In this document: positions 39,746 through 50,895 of the stretch, in pieces
Layout: each line of letters opens with the position of its first letter
Numbering within the stretch: position 1 is the stretch's first letter
The notes under the pieces: generated by a model
What the model was told of the DNA's origin: nothing
The model's input: only the letters and a program-made list of their open reading frames with translations
Databases searched by the model: none
Program-made: the position numbers and the translations under genes
Assembly: GCF_000347035.1 (NCBI RefSeq)
Contig: NZ_ANIJ01000032.1
Span: 62,001 to 126,000, forward strand
Direction of reading: 5' to 3'
Length of the DNA: 64,000 nucleotides
From: Leptospira sp. B5-022
Lineage (GTDB): Bacteria; Spirochaetota; Leptospiria; Leptospirales; Leptospiraceae

Positions 39746-39764
39746 GCCCGGCAAAACACCGGGC
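39746..39764 (-). terminator. Hairpin between transketolase half and clpS
   Basis: GCCCGG (39746-39751) and CCGGGC (39759-39764) pair across CAAAACA. On the minus strand the stem is followed by ATAAGTTTTT, so weak intrinsic termination of the transketolase transcript before clpS is plausible. The five-base gap before the T-run weakens it. Confidence 0.5.
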
Positions 39765-39770
39765 TGTTTG

Positions 39771-40730
39771 TTATTTGGATTGGACTGCTTTTTTTGCGAG
39801 TTCTACAATGTTTTTGGATCTAAGACCGAAATAATCCAGAAGCCCTGACCAGGTTCCGGACTTACCGAAACTATCCTTCATTCCCAATTTGAGAACACGC
39901 ACCGGATATTCTTCGGATAAAAATTCACTGACTGCGGAGCCGAGTCCACCGATCACATTATGTTCTTCGCATGTGACAACCGCACCGCAAAGTTTCGCAT
40001 ATTTGAATATTGCTTCTTTATCGATTGGCTTGATAGTCGCCATATTCAAAAGAGTGGCTTGGATACCTTCCGCTTCCAGTTCTTTTGCGGCGATCATTGC
40101 CTCGTTTACCAGAACTCCGTTTGCGATGATAAGGACGTCTTTACCCTCTCTCATCACTTCCGCCTTTCCGATCTCGAATTTATAATTTTCTCTTTCGATC
40201 AATGGAAGATTCGGACGGCCTACACGTACGTAAACCGGTCCTTTATAATCCGCAATCGCATGAATGATCTGTTTAGTTTCGTTATAGTCGGAAGGACAGA
40301 TCACCACCATTTCAGGAATAGCTCTCATAGTGGCAAAATCTTCGATACATTGGTGAGAAGCTCCGTCCTCACCTACCGTAATTCCACCGTGAGAAGCGAC
40401 TAATTTCACGTTTAAAAAAGGATAAACTACACTATTACGCACCACTTCCCAGGCTCTCCCGGATAAAAACATCGCGAAAGAAGAAGCGAATGGAACGTAA
40501 CCTGCAAGAGCGAGTCCGGCAGCATGTCCCACTAAATTCTGCTCCGCAACCCCTACGTTAAAAAAACGGTCCGGAAATGCTTTTGCGAATTTATTGGTTT
40601 TAGTAGAACCGGAAAGATCCGCGTCTAGTACTACGATATCGGAACGTTGTGCACCTAATTCGTGCAAAGCGTCCCCGTAACCGTCTCTGGTTGCTTTTTG
40701 ATCTGCGCTAGATGCGGATACTGCTCCCAT
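39771..40730 (-). CDS. Transketolase C-terminal half
   Basis: This 319-residue protein holds the pyrimidine-binding and C-terminal domains of a split transketolase. It begins near [20 protein letters not shown] and includes [20 protein letters not shown] with the conserved Glu. [18 protein letters not shown] is typical. The N-terminal diphosphate-binding half is not next to it: the adjacent upstream gene is metK, whose stop overlaps this start as TAATG. The enzyme needs a partner encoded elsewhere. Confidence 0.9.
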   Translation of the reverse strand: MGAVSASSADQKATRDGYGDALHELGAQRSDIVVLDADLSGSTKTNKFAKAFPDRFFNVGVAEQNLVGHAAGLALAGYVPFASSFAMFLSGRAWEVVRNSVVYPFLNVKLVASHGGITVGEDGASHQCIEDFATMRAIPEMVVICPSDYNETKQIIHAIADYKGPVYVRVGRPNLPLIERENYKFEIGKAEVMREGKDVLIIANGVLVNEAMIAAKELEAEGIQATLLNMATIKPIDKEAIFKYAKLCGAVVTCEEHNVIGGLGSAVSEFLSEEYPVRVLKLGMKDSFGKSGTWSGLLDYFGLRSKNIVELAKKAVQSK

Positions 40731-41890
40731 TAACCTTTCAATGCTCCCGCTTTATCAGTTCTTTCCCAGGTAAACGTTTCCCCACTTCTTCCGAAATGTC
40801 CGTAAGCTGCGGTTTCCCTGTATTTTCTTCCCTTCTCTAATAATTGTAAGGACTCAGTGATCCCTCTTGGAGTCAGTTTGAAGTTTGCTCTGATCCTTTT
40901 AACGATCTCTTCCTCGGAAAATTTACCGGTTCCGAAAGTGTCCACGTGAACCGAAACAGGTTCTGCAACGCCGATCGCATAGGCCAACTGCACCTCACAC
41001 TGAGAAGCAAGTCCTGCTGCTACCACGTTTTTTGCGATATATCTTCCCATATAGGCTGCGGAACGGTCCACTTTGGAAGGATCCTTTCCGGAGAATGCCC
41101 CTCCACCATGTCTTCCATAACCGCCATACGTATCCACGATGATCTTACGTCCGGTCAGACCGGTATCTCCGTGAGGTCCGCCGATAATGAACTGACCTGT
41201 CGGGTTGATAAAATATTTCGTATCTTTCAAGAAGTTTGCCGGGATTACCTTCTTGATACATTCTTCGATCACGGATTCCTCAATCTGCTTATGGGAAACT
41301 TCAGGAGAATGCTGGGTAGAAATTACCACGGTATCCACACGAGTCGGCTTTCCGTTTTTATACTCTACCGTTACCTGGGATTTTGCGTCCGGACGAAGCC
41401 ATTTCAATTTTCCGTTATGACGTAATCCAGCCAGATGTTTAACTAACTCATGAGAGTAGTAGATAGGCATCGGCATCAGTTCAGGAGTTTCGTCGATCGC
41501 GAACCCGAACATCAAACCTTGGTCGCCGGCCCCTTGCTCTTTAAAAAGACCTTCGCCCTCTGTTACACCTTGAGAAATGTCAGGACTTTGGGCATGGATA
41601 TGGGACGAAACTACCGCAAACTCGGCATCAAATCCGAGGGAAACATCGTTATATCCGATATCTTTGATTACATTTCTTGCGATCTCTACAGCGTCGATTT
41701 TTCCCTTGCTAGTTACCTCTCCGGCTACTACTACCAGGTTGGTAGTCACTAAAGTTTCGCAAGCTACCCTGGATTTCGGATCCTGAGCTAAATAAGCGTC
41801 CAGAATTGCGTCGGAAATTTGGTCGCAAACCTTGTCAGGATGTCCTTCCGATACGGATTCCGAGGTAAAGATGAAGTCTTGAAGGGACAT
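40730..41890 (-). CDS. metK: S-adenosylmethionine synthetase
   Basis: This 386-residue enzyme makes S-adenosylmethionine from methionine and ATP. Visible signatures are [20 protein letters not shown] near the start, [12 protein letters not shown] (ATP and K+ region) and [20 protein letters not shown] chose ATG at 41890 because it begins the normal [13 protein letters not shown] start, with AGGA about 10 bases upstream. A longer frame upstream adds nothing conserved. Its stop overlaps the next start. Confidence 0.96.
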   Translation of the reverse strand: MSLQDFIFTSESVSEGHPDKVCDQISDAILDAYLAQDPKSRVACETLVTTNLVVVAGEVTSKGKIDAVEIARNVIKDIGYNDVSLGFDAEFAVVSSHIHAQSPDISQGVTEGEGLFKEQGAGDQGLMFGFAIDETPELMPMPIYYSHELVKHLAGLRHNGKLKWLRPDAKSQVTVEYKNGKPTRVDTVVISTQHSPEVSHKQIEESVIEECIKKVIPANFLKDTKYFINPTGQFIIGGPHGDTGLTGRKIIVDTYGGYGRHGGGAFSGKDPSKVDRSAAYMGRYIAKNVVAAGLASQCEVQLAYAIGVAEPVSVHVDTFGTGKFSEEEIVKRIRANFKLTPRGITESLQLLEKGRKYRETAAYGHFGRSGETFTWERTDKAGALKG

Positions 41891-42085
41891 TCGATTGTAA
41901 TTCCTGTTAAAATTATTTCTATGGGGAGAATCTTCCCCGCTTAAAACTATAAACCTATACAAGTTGTCACTGTCAAGTGAATCCGACCTGAGGTTTTTCC
42001 AATCTTATGGGGTTCGGACGGAAATTTAGTCAAAACTTATGAAATTGATTTGTAGGATTTATACGGTAGAAAAAGCATTTCTTAG

Positions 42086-42484
42086 ATGAAAATTCGGGTC
42101 TCCGATATTAAGGTAAAGAACCGCATTCGTAAAGATTTAGGCGACTTACACGGTCTGAAATCTTCCATACAAAACTTAGGGCTTTTGCATCCGATCATTA
42201 TCGACCTGGACAATAAATTAGTCTCCGGCGAAAGACGCCTAGAATGTGTGAAACTTCTGGGTTGGGAATATGTAGATGTTCGGATCGTAGATGTACGAAG
42301 TAAAAAAGAAAGGGTTTTGATCGAAGCCGAGGAAAACAATGTACGGCTACCGTTTACCCCGGAAGAACAGGAAAGGGCTCAAAAACTATTAAGAAGATAT
42401 TCCAATACGGGGATCCTGGGTAGATTATTCGCCTGGCTTATGGATCTTTGGGAATGGTTTTGGTCCTGGCTTTTTAAGAAATAA
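42086..42484 (+). CDS. Orphan ParB/Srx-like protein with hydrophobic Trp-rich tail
   Basis: This is a 132-residue protein. Residues 1-90 resemble the ParB N-terminal domain (IRVSDIKVKNRIRKDLGDLH, ILHPIII-like, then LVSGERRLECVKLLGW). The GERR box is a CTP-binding feature in true ParB. No HTH follows. Instead residues 105-132 are a helix rich in W, F and L (GRLFAWLMDLWEWFWSW) that may embed in the membrane. It lies between metK and lipL32 and is divergent from metK. The function is unknown. Confidence 0.6.
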   Translation: MKIRVSDIKVKNRIRKDLGDLHGLKSSIQNLGLLHPIIIDLDNKLVSGERRLECVKLLGWEYVDVRIVDVRSKKERVLIEAEENNVRLPFTPEEQERAQKLLRRYSNTGILGRLFAWLMDLWEWFWSWLFKK

Positions 42485-42746
42485 TTGATAAGAGTCAACT
42501 CCATCTAAATCGAAACGTTTCCATTCGGAAATCTGGAAATTTTTTTCCACTCCAAATGGAACCCGTTATAAGATCCTGCTTAACTATAACAAGTCCGGAA
42601 CATAAAACCCAATCCGACATTAGAAATCCTTTTTTTAAAATTTTTGCACTGCCACAAGACGCCAGGAAACAAAAATTTATTAATTAGATTTACAAAAAGG
42701 AATCTCTTCTCTATCTTGAGCAATCCATACCAAGGAGATCTCTCGA

Positions 42747-43553
42747 ATGAAAAAATCTTCGATCCTTATAATCTCCACCGCTATAATGGTCAGCTTTGCT
42801 GCATGTATCGGTGGACTCCCCGGCCTACAAAGTAATTTCTCGGTCGGAGAGCAAGACATTCCAGGAGTAGGAGTTAAGAAGCTTTTCGCACCTTATTCCG
42901 AAACTGTGAACTATTGGGGATACATCAAACCAGGACAAGCCGCTGACGCAGTAGTAAACGGAAAGAAATCATATTTCCTTTATATTTGGGTTCCAGCAGC
43001 TATCGTTGAATTAGGTGTTCGCCTAATTTCCCCTACCGGAGAAATCGGTGAGCCATCTAGCGGCGACTTCGTGAGCGAGGCTTTCAAAGCTGCAACTCCG
43101 GAAGAAAAAAGCATGCCGAACTGGTTCGATACTTGGATTCGCGTAGAGCGCTTAGCAGCTATTATGCCGAACCAAATCGAAGGAGCAGCTAAAGGAAAAG
43201 CTCTTCAAAATCTTGGCGACAATGATGATGGAGACGATACTTACAATGAAGAGCGTCACAACAAGTACAACTCTTTACTTCGTATCCAAATTCCTAATAT
43301 TCCAAAAAGCTTGGACGAACTGAAAAACATCGACACTAAAAAACTTTTAGTTCGCGGTTTATACAGAATTACCTTCACTACTTACAAAGTAGGCGAAGTT
43401 AAAGGTTCTTTCGTAGCTACTGTTGGAGTTCTTGGCCCTCCAGGTGTTCCAGGTCTTTCTCCTATTCTTCACGCAAACCCAGCTGAATTGCAAAAATTGG
43501 CTGTTGATGCAGAAGAAAAATTGAAAGCTGCAGTTGCTGGAGATAAGAAGTAA
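42747..43553 (+). CDS. lipL32: LipL32 major surface lipoprotein
   Basis: This 268-residue lipoprotein has a signal ending in SFAAC (lipid-modified Cys20). Conserved LipL32 blocks follow: [50 protein letters not shown], the acidic Ca-binding DNDDGDDTY (about residues 158-166) and [14 protein letters not shown]. LipL32 is the most abundant outer-membrane-associated protein of pathogenic Leptospira. A strong AAGGAGAT site precedes ATG 42747. The sequence differs at many positions from L. interrogans LipL32 as I recall it, which suggests another clade. No frameshift is seen. Confidence 0.97.
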   Translation: MKKSSILIISTAIMVSFAACIGGLPGLQSNFSVGEQDIPGVGVKKLFAPYSETVNYWGYIKPGQAADAVVNGKKSYFLYIWVPAAIVELGVRLISPTGEIGEPSSGDFVSEAFKAATPEEKSMPNWFDTWIRVERLAAIMPNQIEGAAKGKALQNLGDNDDGDDTYNEERHNKYNSLLRIQIPNIPKSLDELKNIDTKKLLVRGLYRITFTTYKVGEVKGSFVATVGVLGPPGVPGLSPILHANPAELQKLAVDAEEKLKAAVAGDKK

Positions 43554-43586
43554 TCCTTCTTTTTTCCCGCTTTGCTGAAAGCCGAA

Positions 43587-43616
43587 AGCCGTCGGGTCAA
43601 ACCGGCGGCTTTTTTT
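43587..43616 (+). terminator. Intrinsic terminator of lipL32
   Basis: AGCCGTCGG (43587-43595) pairs with CCGGCGGCT (43602-43610) over a six-base loop, with a run of T at 43610-43616. It starts 34 bases after the lipL32 stop. The rest of the 342-base gap before the next gene holds a repeat element (43640-43775) and no gene that I see. Confidence 0.9.
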
Positions 43617-43639
43617 ATGTTCTAATATAAGCTCCGATC

Positions 43640-43775
43640 TCGCACAGAGAACACTGAGGTCACAGAGAAAGTTGTGTAGGAATTCCTATATATAGTCCAC
43701 GTAAGCACCCAGCTTCTATTAAAAAATTTCTAATAACGCCTTCCCAGCTCGGTGAACTCCGTGGTCTCCGTGCGA
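43640..43775. repeat. Inverted-repeat element with a nested TGTAGGA motif
   Basis: Arms TCGCACAGAGAACACTGAGG (43640 on, 28 bases) and CTCGGTGAACTCCGTGGTCT (43748-43775) match as imperfect inverted repeats. Between them, at 43675-43690, is TGTAGGAATTCCTATA, a member of the other repeat family. The whole is about 136 bases, larger than the 39330 copy because of the extra sequence between the arms. Confidence 0.75.
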
Positions 43776-43895
43776 ACCCCAAAAATTCTACATTCACCTT
43801 CAATTTTCCCTTTCCATATAGAAATCATATCATAAGGCTTCCTTAAGGAACGTTATCACAATGAACAAAAGTTCATTTTTATTCGGAGAAACTCC

Positions 43896-45650
<1,755 letters not shown>

Positions 45651-45655
45651 TTTCT

Positions 45656-45741
45656 CACAGAGACCACGGAGGACACAGAAAGAAGTGCGATGTAGGAGTT
45701 CCAACATTGCTTTACTCAGTGCTCTCTGTGAACTCTGTGCG
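45656..45741. repeat. Inverted-repeat element with nested TGTAGGAGTTCC motif
   Basis: The left arm CACAGAGACCACGGAGGACA (from 45656) and the right arm CTCAGTGCTCTCTGTGAACT followed by CTGTGCG (to 45741) are imperfect inverted repeats. TGTAGGAGTTCCAACA lies between them at 45691-45706. The element fills the gap between two convergent genes. Confidence 0.75.
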
Positions 45742-45748
45742 CCAAAAA

Positions 45749-46438
45749 TTAAAGAATAGAATCTAAATTCGCTCTCGCGGAAGAAGATCCTAATACCTGG
45801 ATCTGATCCGATTCTATAATCTGCTTTCCTGTTTTGCCGAACCAGGCTAGGTTCAACATGGACTTAGCAACGGTTTTAGCATGAACGGATCTGTATTTTT
45901 TAAAAGGACCAATAAGTAAAGGATTGATCAAGAAGGCGAGTTTAGACCCGATCTTCTCTCCTAATCGGAATTCTTTTCGATCTCCTTCCAAAAGCGAAGG
46001 TCTAAAAATCCCAAGAGTCTCAAAACCAAGTTTAGAAATTTCCGCTTCTACCTCACCTTTCACTTGATTATAAAAAACGAAAGAATCACGATCCGCACCA
46101 AGAGCTGTCACAATAAAAAAAGATCTTACACCCTTATCCTTGCAGGCTTTAGCGAATTTGGACGGATACTCCAGATCCACTTTTTTAAAATTCTCCTTAG
46201 AACCTGCTTTGCCGATCGTAGTTCCTAAAGTACAAAATGCGTCCGTTATCCCAGGAGGAAACTCTAACGGCTTTTCCCAATCGGTAAGGATCAACTCTAA
46301 TTTTGAATGTGTCCATTCCAAAGGTTTTCGGACCAGAAGATAAACCCTGTTCCAAGATGGATCTATCAATAATTCCTGAACAAGCTCACTGCCTACAAGA
46401 CCCGTTCCGCCTGCCACGATCGCTACTCTATGATCCAT
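45749..46438 (-). CDS. NAD(P)-binding oxidoreductase (SDR-like)
   Basis: This 229-residue protein has an N-terminal Rossmann motif, AIVAGGTGLVGSELVQELL. The middle contains DAFCTLGTTIGKAGS, a feature of the HTATIP2/Tip30-type SDRs. There is no complete YxxxK in the usual place; KGEVEAEISKLGFETLGIFR takes that position. It is probably an atypical SDR. The substrate is unknown. Confidence 0.78.
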   Translation of the reverse strand: MDHRVAIVAGGTGLVGSELVQELLIDPSWNRVYLLVRKPLEWTHSKLELILTDWEKPLEFPPGITDAFCTLGTTIGKAGSKENFKKVDLEYPSKFAKACKDKGVRSFFIVTALGADRDSFVFYNQVKGEVEAEISKLGFETLGIFRPSLLEGDRKEFRLGEKIGSKLAFLINPLLIGPFKKYRSVHAKTVAKSMLNLAWFGKTGKQIIESDQIQVLGSSSARANLDSIL

Positions 46439-46605
46439 TCTTCCATCCTGTTTATCGAAGGTCTGATTCGAACTTGATTTTGTATAAAAGTTCCACTGAT
46501 TCGGAGATTTATTGAAGAATTAGTATAACCCTTTTGTTCGCCGAATCGGTCGAAAACAATAAGAAACGATTGAATCAAAAATGGAAAGGAGTATTTTGGG
46601 GAGCT

Positions 46606-47949
46606 ATGCCTTTAAGAGATTATCTACCTAAGTTTCTTTGTAATATTTTGGAAATTACGGACCGGAAAAAAATGGATGATTCCGTTCGAAAAGTTTTGGA
46701 AAACGAGGAAACCTTAGGCGCCTATATCTCCAACGTATTTCGGTACGTTCTTCTCGTATTTTTCGCAATCCAGATCGTAGTGAATTGGAAAAACGGAAAC
46801 TTTTTAGCGAATGGGATCGGATTCGGAGTATATGCAGCGATCACTGTCGCTCATACATACGTGATCCGGACCTGCACTCATTGGGCAATCAAAGGTTTTT
46901 CCTATTTGGCGTTAGTTGCGGATTTTATCATTATTACGGCGATATTATTATATTACACTCTTCACCAGGATAAGTTCGATTTGGGTTTCGCATTAAAGAA
47001 TCCGATGCTGAATTTTTATCTTTTCCCTTTAGCATTTTCTTTGATCCAATTCCGACTCCGATACGTACTTTTAAGTGTGATCTTATTTTATGCTGTCTAT
47101 TTCGGGATCTTTACTGCTGCGATCCTAACCGATAAAGTTGTTTTCGCCCAAGATTGGGGTGACTATGTGATGGGGCCTAACGTTCTGTTGACGGATATTC
47201 TTTTCGGCCGCCCAATTTTGTACATGATCCTGGCATTTTTCTTTTGTTTCGGTATTCTAAGGACACTGATCATGATCCGACGCATCGGAGAAGGAGAAGC
47301 GCAACGCTCCTTACTCTCTCGCTACTTCTCTCCCGGAATGGTGGAAGAAATGATGACAAACCCGAACGTCTTGGAAGGAAGAAGACAAACTGCCACCATA
47401 TTATTTACCGATATCCGAAACTTCACCGCATTATCCGAAAATATGGATCCTTTAGAATTAAGCAGATTCCTTTCTTCCATTAGAGAAACATTAACCGATT
47501 GTGTTTTTGAATTCGGTGGAACCTTGGACAAATATATCGGCGACGCGGTTATGGCAACATTCGGAACTCCATATCCTTCTGCAGATCCTGCCTCTGACGC
47601 GATCCGCGCTTTACAATGTGGCCAGAAGATGTTGGAAAAATTAGGAGAATTTAATAAGGATAGAGAAACAAAAGGATTAGAACCCGTACGAATAGGGATC
47701 GGGATCCATACGGGAGAAGTTTTCTCCGGAAATATAGAAACCAGCAGAAGAGCCGAATTTACGGTTATCGGAGACGCAGTCAACACCGCATCCAGAATAG
47801 AATCTCTTACCAAAAATTTCGGAAAAGAACTTTTGGTCTCGGAAGAAACTTGGAAACTTGCAGGAGCAAATTTTATTGGAGAAACACTTCCACCAGTACA
47901 GGTCAAAGGAAGAGAAAAATTAGTAACCGTTGTCGCTGTGGGAGCTTGA
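46606..47949 (+). CDS. Membrane-bound class III adenylate/guanylate cyclase
   Basis: This 447-residue protein has six hydrophobic segments in the first 220 residues and a C-terminal class III cyclase domain. The metal-binding ATILFTDIRNFTALSENMDP, GGTLDKYIGDAVMATFGTPY and FTVIGDAVNTASRIESLTKN are all present. The Lys of DKYIGD and the Asp of VIGDAVN are the usual substrate-selection residues of adenylate cyclases. A short HAMP-like linker follows the last helix (SLLSRYFSPGMVEEMM). I prefer ATG 46606 to a TTG at 46534. Confidence 0.88.
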   Translation: MPLRDYLPKFLCNILEITDRKKMDDSVRKVLENEETLGAYISNVFRYVLLVFFAIQIVVNWKNGNFLANGIGFGVYAAITVAHTYVIRTCTHWAIKGFSYLALVADFIIITAILLYYTLHQDKFDLGFALKNPMLNFYLFPLAFSLIQFRLRYVLLSVILFYAVYFGIFTAAILTDKVVFAQDWGDYVMGPNVLLTDILFGRPILYMILAFFFCFGILRTLIMIRRIGEGEAQRSLLSRYFSPGMVEEMMTNPNVLEGRRQTATILFTDIRNFTALSENMDPLELSRFLSSIRETLTDCVFEFGGTLDKYIGDAVMATFGTPYPSADPASDAIRALQCGQKMLEKLGEFNKDRETKGLEPVRIGIGIHTGEVFSGNIETSRRAEFTVIGDAVNTASRIESLTKNFGKELLVSEETWKLAGANFIGETLPPVQVKGREKLVTVVAVGA

Positions 47950-47954
47950 TGTTC

Positions 47955-50228
47955 CTAACCTACATTAGGTTCTATTTGAAAAATATCCACTACTCGATGC
48001 ATTCGGATCGTTTGGCCGCTTAACATAAGACTCATCTTTTGTAAATCTTCTAGCAGTGTTCCGATCCGAACTGCACCGTCTTCAATTTCACAGAAAAAGT
48101 CCCTCATTCTATTCAGTTCGGAATAACGTTTTTCCATATCTCCAGCCACGGATTCGCTCATATGTGCCACTCCCTGTATGGAGGTTTCCAGATCCTCCGA
48201 TCTGGAGGAATATTCACGGACGGATTCTAAAGCATCGTTCATAGTTTTTGAAAGTTTCGGGATCTGGATTAAGATCGCTTTAAAGGAATCGACTGTTTCG
48301 GATAAAGACTGCAAGGAACCGTTAACCGTTTCCCAAATCTCTTTTAGATATTTATTCGCCTGTTTCGCGTTGGATGCGGTTTTTTCCGAAAGGACCGAAA
48401 TTTGTTCCGCTACAACTGCAAATCCCTTATCTCCTCCCCTTGCGGATTCAATCGCTGCGTTAATCGATAACATCCCGAGTTGTTCCGCAATTTTTTGGAG
48501 AATCCCTACAAGTTCTTCCACCTTCTTAGCGGAACCGTTTAAACCTTGCATACTCTTTACGGTTCTTTCCAAAGTTCTTTCACCGGTAAAGGCAATGGAT
48601 TGTATGGATTCGCTGATCTGGCCGGAAGTCAGAATATCCGTTTGAAGTTCCTTCATACCTTGGGACATCTCTTCGGACATTCTTCTCATTTCGGAAGATC
48701 TACTTCTTTCCTCTCGGACCAGATCTAAAACAGCCTTTAAAGATGATTCCAATAAGTCGGATGTTTCCCGGATCAATATGGTCCTTTCCTTCTGTTTTTC
48801 GATCTCTTTAGTGATCATTAAAGTGGAATTTTCCAAAAGTTCCGATTCGTTTTCTATCTTATCCGAGTTTTCCTTTACCACTCCGATGATCTGAGTTAAG
48901 CTCAAAAGTAAACGATTGAATAATTCCGCAACTGCTCCCGATTCCACTCCCGGATCTACATCGATTCTTTTTCTCAAGTCCTTTGAATCTGCGACGTACT
49001 TCATTGCGTTCATCAAATCCAACCAAACGGTTTTGGCGCCGTGTTCCGATTCGTTTAATCCTCTCTCTTCTTCTTCCGAAGTGACTCGAATCGATATAGT
49101 AAATTTCATTAAGAAAAATAAGATCAGCCCCATACTGAAGGACCAAACAGCACAAACCGCCACACCGGTAAGTTGTGCCTGCCATTGGTTCCAACTACGG
49201 AGCGCTTCTTCTTGAGCGAATACGCTTACGGCCAGAGTTCCCCAGATCCCTCCGACCCCATGGACCGGGAATGCACTTACAACATCATCCACCTTTAGTA
49301 TGTTTTCCAAAATCCAAGCGGCTACTTCCACTAGGACGCCTGCGATCAATCCTGTAAGTAAAGAAGCCCCCGGACTCATCACGTCGCAACCGGCAGTAAT
49401 CGCAACCAATCCCCCAAGAACACCATTAATGGCCCCACTGACATGGGGTACACCTTTTGTGATATAATCGAACAGGATCGCAGCACTACATCCGGAGCAG
49501 GCAGCTAAGCTTGTATTAACTATAATTTTCGGAACCTCATCCGTTAGAGAAAGAGTGCTTCCTCCGTTAAATCCGAACCAACCGAACCATAAAATAAAAG
49601 TTCCTAAAACGGAAAAAGGTAAATTATGACCGTACAATTCCCTAGGTTTTCCCTCGGAATCGAACCGATCTTTTCTTGGTCCAAGAACGATCACTCCCGC
49701 AAGAGCCACCCATGCTCCAACGGAATGTACTACTGAACTTCCCGCAAAATCGTGAAAACCCGATTTAGAAAGCCAACCTCCCCCCCAAGCCCAATGACCA
49801 AACACGGGATAAATCAGTAGGGAAACAAAAATGGAACAAACTAAATAGGCTTGGAATCGTATCCTTTCCGCGACTGCACCGGATACGATCGTTGCCGCAG
49901 TTCCCATAAAAGTGACTTGAAATAAAAAGAACGCGAATTCTTTTCCCGTATTCAAACCTTCTAAAAAAAATAGATCCTTACCGATCCAACCGTCCAAGCT
50001 GGTTCCATACATAAATCCGTAACCGATCAGAAAAAAACAAATGGTTCCGAATACGTAATCGAGTAAATTTTTGATCGCAACATTGATCGAATTTTTAGAA
50101 CGGACTAATCCGGATTCTAAGAGTAGAAAACCGGCTTGCATAAAAAAGACAAGAGCGGAGGCGAAAATCACCCATAAGATGTCTACATTCTTTGCTAATT
50201 CTTTGGCGGCGGGAAGAACGTGATCCAA
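47955..50228 (-). CDS. Ammonium transporter fused to methyl-accepting chemotaxis signalling domain
   Basis: This is a 757-residue fusion. Residues 1-400 form a complete Amt/Rh-type channel: FGWFGFNGGSTLSLTD, the first pore histidine in SSVVHSVGAWVA and the second in FPVHGVGGIWGTL. About 50 residues of linker follow. Residues 450-757 form a cytoplasmic MCP-type coiled-coil signalling domain, with the hairpin tip LSINAAIESARGGDKGFAVV and AEQISVLSEKTASNAKQ. The same frame runs through without a stop. It could report ammonium transport to the chemotaxis system. Such Amt fusions are known to histidine kinases; I do not recall a described Amt-MCP. Confidence 0.9.
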   Translation of the reverse strand: MDHVLPAAKELAKNVDILWVIFASALVFFMQAGFLLLESGLVRSKNSINVAIKNLLDYVFGTICFFLIGYGFMYGTSLDGWIGKDLFFLEGLNTGKEFAFFLFQVTFMGTAATIVSGAVAERIRFQAYLVCSIFVSLLIYPVFGHWAWGGGWLSKSGFHDFAGSSVVHSVGAWVALAGVIVLGPRKDRFDSEGKPRELYGHNLPFSVLGTFILWFGWFGFNGGSTLSLTDEVPKIIVNTSLAACSGCSAAILFDYITKGVPHVSGAINGVLGGLVAITAGCDVMSPGASLLTGLIAGVLVEVAAWILENILKVDDVVSAFPVHGVGGIWGTLAVSVFAQEEALRSWNQWQAQLTGVAVCAVWSFSMGLILFFLMKFTISIRVTSEEEERGLNESEHGAKTVWLDLMNAMKYVADSKDLRKRIDVDPGVESGAVAELFNRLLLSLTQIIGVVKENSDKIENESELLENSTLMITKEIEKQKERTILIRETSDLLESSLKAVLDLVREERSRSSEMRRMSEEMSQGMKELQTDILTSGQISESIQSIAFTGERTLERTVKSMQGLNGSAKKVEELVGILQKIAEQLGMLSINAAIESARGGDKGFAVVAEQISVLSEKTASNAKQANKYLKEIWETVNGSLQSLSETVDSFKAILIQIPKLSKTMNDALESVREYSSRSEDLETSIQGVAHMSESVAGDMEKRYSELNRMRDFFCEIEDGAVRIGTLLEDLQKMSLMLSGQTIRMHRVVDIFQIEPNVG

Positions 50229-50340
50229 TGAGAGAACCTCTCTTCGTTCTAAGAATGAGCATTTATATCGATTGATCCTGGATTGAGAAAGAAAAAAACG
50301 TTAGTCTATAATAATTTATGACGTAGAGTTAATAAACGAA

Positions 50341-50447
50341 CTAGACGTATTTCGGGGTCAGAAGCGAATCCCCCAATTGAGGTAAGAGATGCGAAATCGC
50401 AAGTAACGTTTTATCCTTTAAGGAAGGAACTCTTACGACTTCGCATC
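50341..50447 (-). other. Hairpin-rich region upstream of amt-MCP
   Basis: Within the 228-base gap between the Mpo1-like gene and the amt-MCP gene, GATGCGAA (50388-50395) pairs with TTCGCATC (50440-50447). A small inner stem, TCCTT/AAGGA, lies near 50415. A second possible stem joins CGGGG and CCCC around 50353-50374. They lie roughly 110-220 bases ahead of the amt start on its own strand. They may be a leader structure or terminators of the upstream gene. Confidence 0.35.
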
Positions 50448-50456
50448 CGAGTAAAA

Positions 50457-50792
50457 TTATTTTACGCCTGCCTTTTGCAGTTCCTTACCTAATTGCCCTG
50501 TGATTGTACAAAAATACATCCTCCAATCACTTACAAAGGATTTGAACGGATACGTAAATGTGGCAGGACGGTTTTTTTCTAGGAAAAAATGCCCTATCCA
50601 TGCAAAAAAGTATCCGCTAAACAATGCCCCGAGTAAGTACCAAGCGTTTAGATAGAAGATTGCGGAAAGAATAAAGACCAGAGCGCATGAGGTTCCTATA
50701 AAATGGAATATCCGGTTCATTTTATTCGAATGTTCCCTCAGATAGAATGGCCAGAATTCCTGTAGGGTTTCATATTTTTTGTTTTCAGTCAT
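50457..50792 (-). CDS. DUF962/Mpo1-like membrane protein
   Basis: This 111-residue protein belongs to the Mpo1-like (DUF962) family. In yeast, Mpo1 is an iron-dependent dioxygenase acting on 2-hydroxy fatty acids. It shows the family features YLREHSNKMNRIFHFIGTSC with its conserved His residues and GHFFLEKNRPATF. Four hydrophobic stretches are present. The bacterial function is not established. Confidence 0.85.
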   Translation of the reverse strand: MTENKKYETLQEFWPFYLREHSNKMNRIFHFIGTSCALVFILSAIFYLNAWYLLGALFSGYFFAWIGHFFLEKNRPATFTYPFKSFVSDWRMYFCTITGQLGKELQKAGVK

Positions 50793-50895
50793 CTTTGTCC
50801 CTCCGGAACTACATAATACGGCAGTGAAAAAGAATCCGCAACAACTTCTCTTTTATTTACAATAACGTTCGTTATTTAAAAAGTGGGAGATCCGA

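Noticed and set aside
41891..42085. Possible SAM riboswitch upstream of metK
   Set aside because: The 195-base divergent region has no recognisable SAM-I, SAM-II or SAM/SAH core. One imperfect hairpin (about 41980-42020) is present but without a terminator or SD-masking stem on the metK strand.
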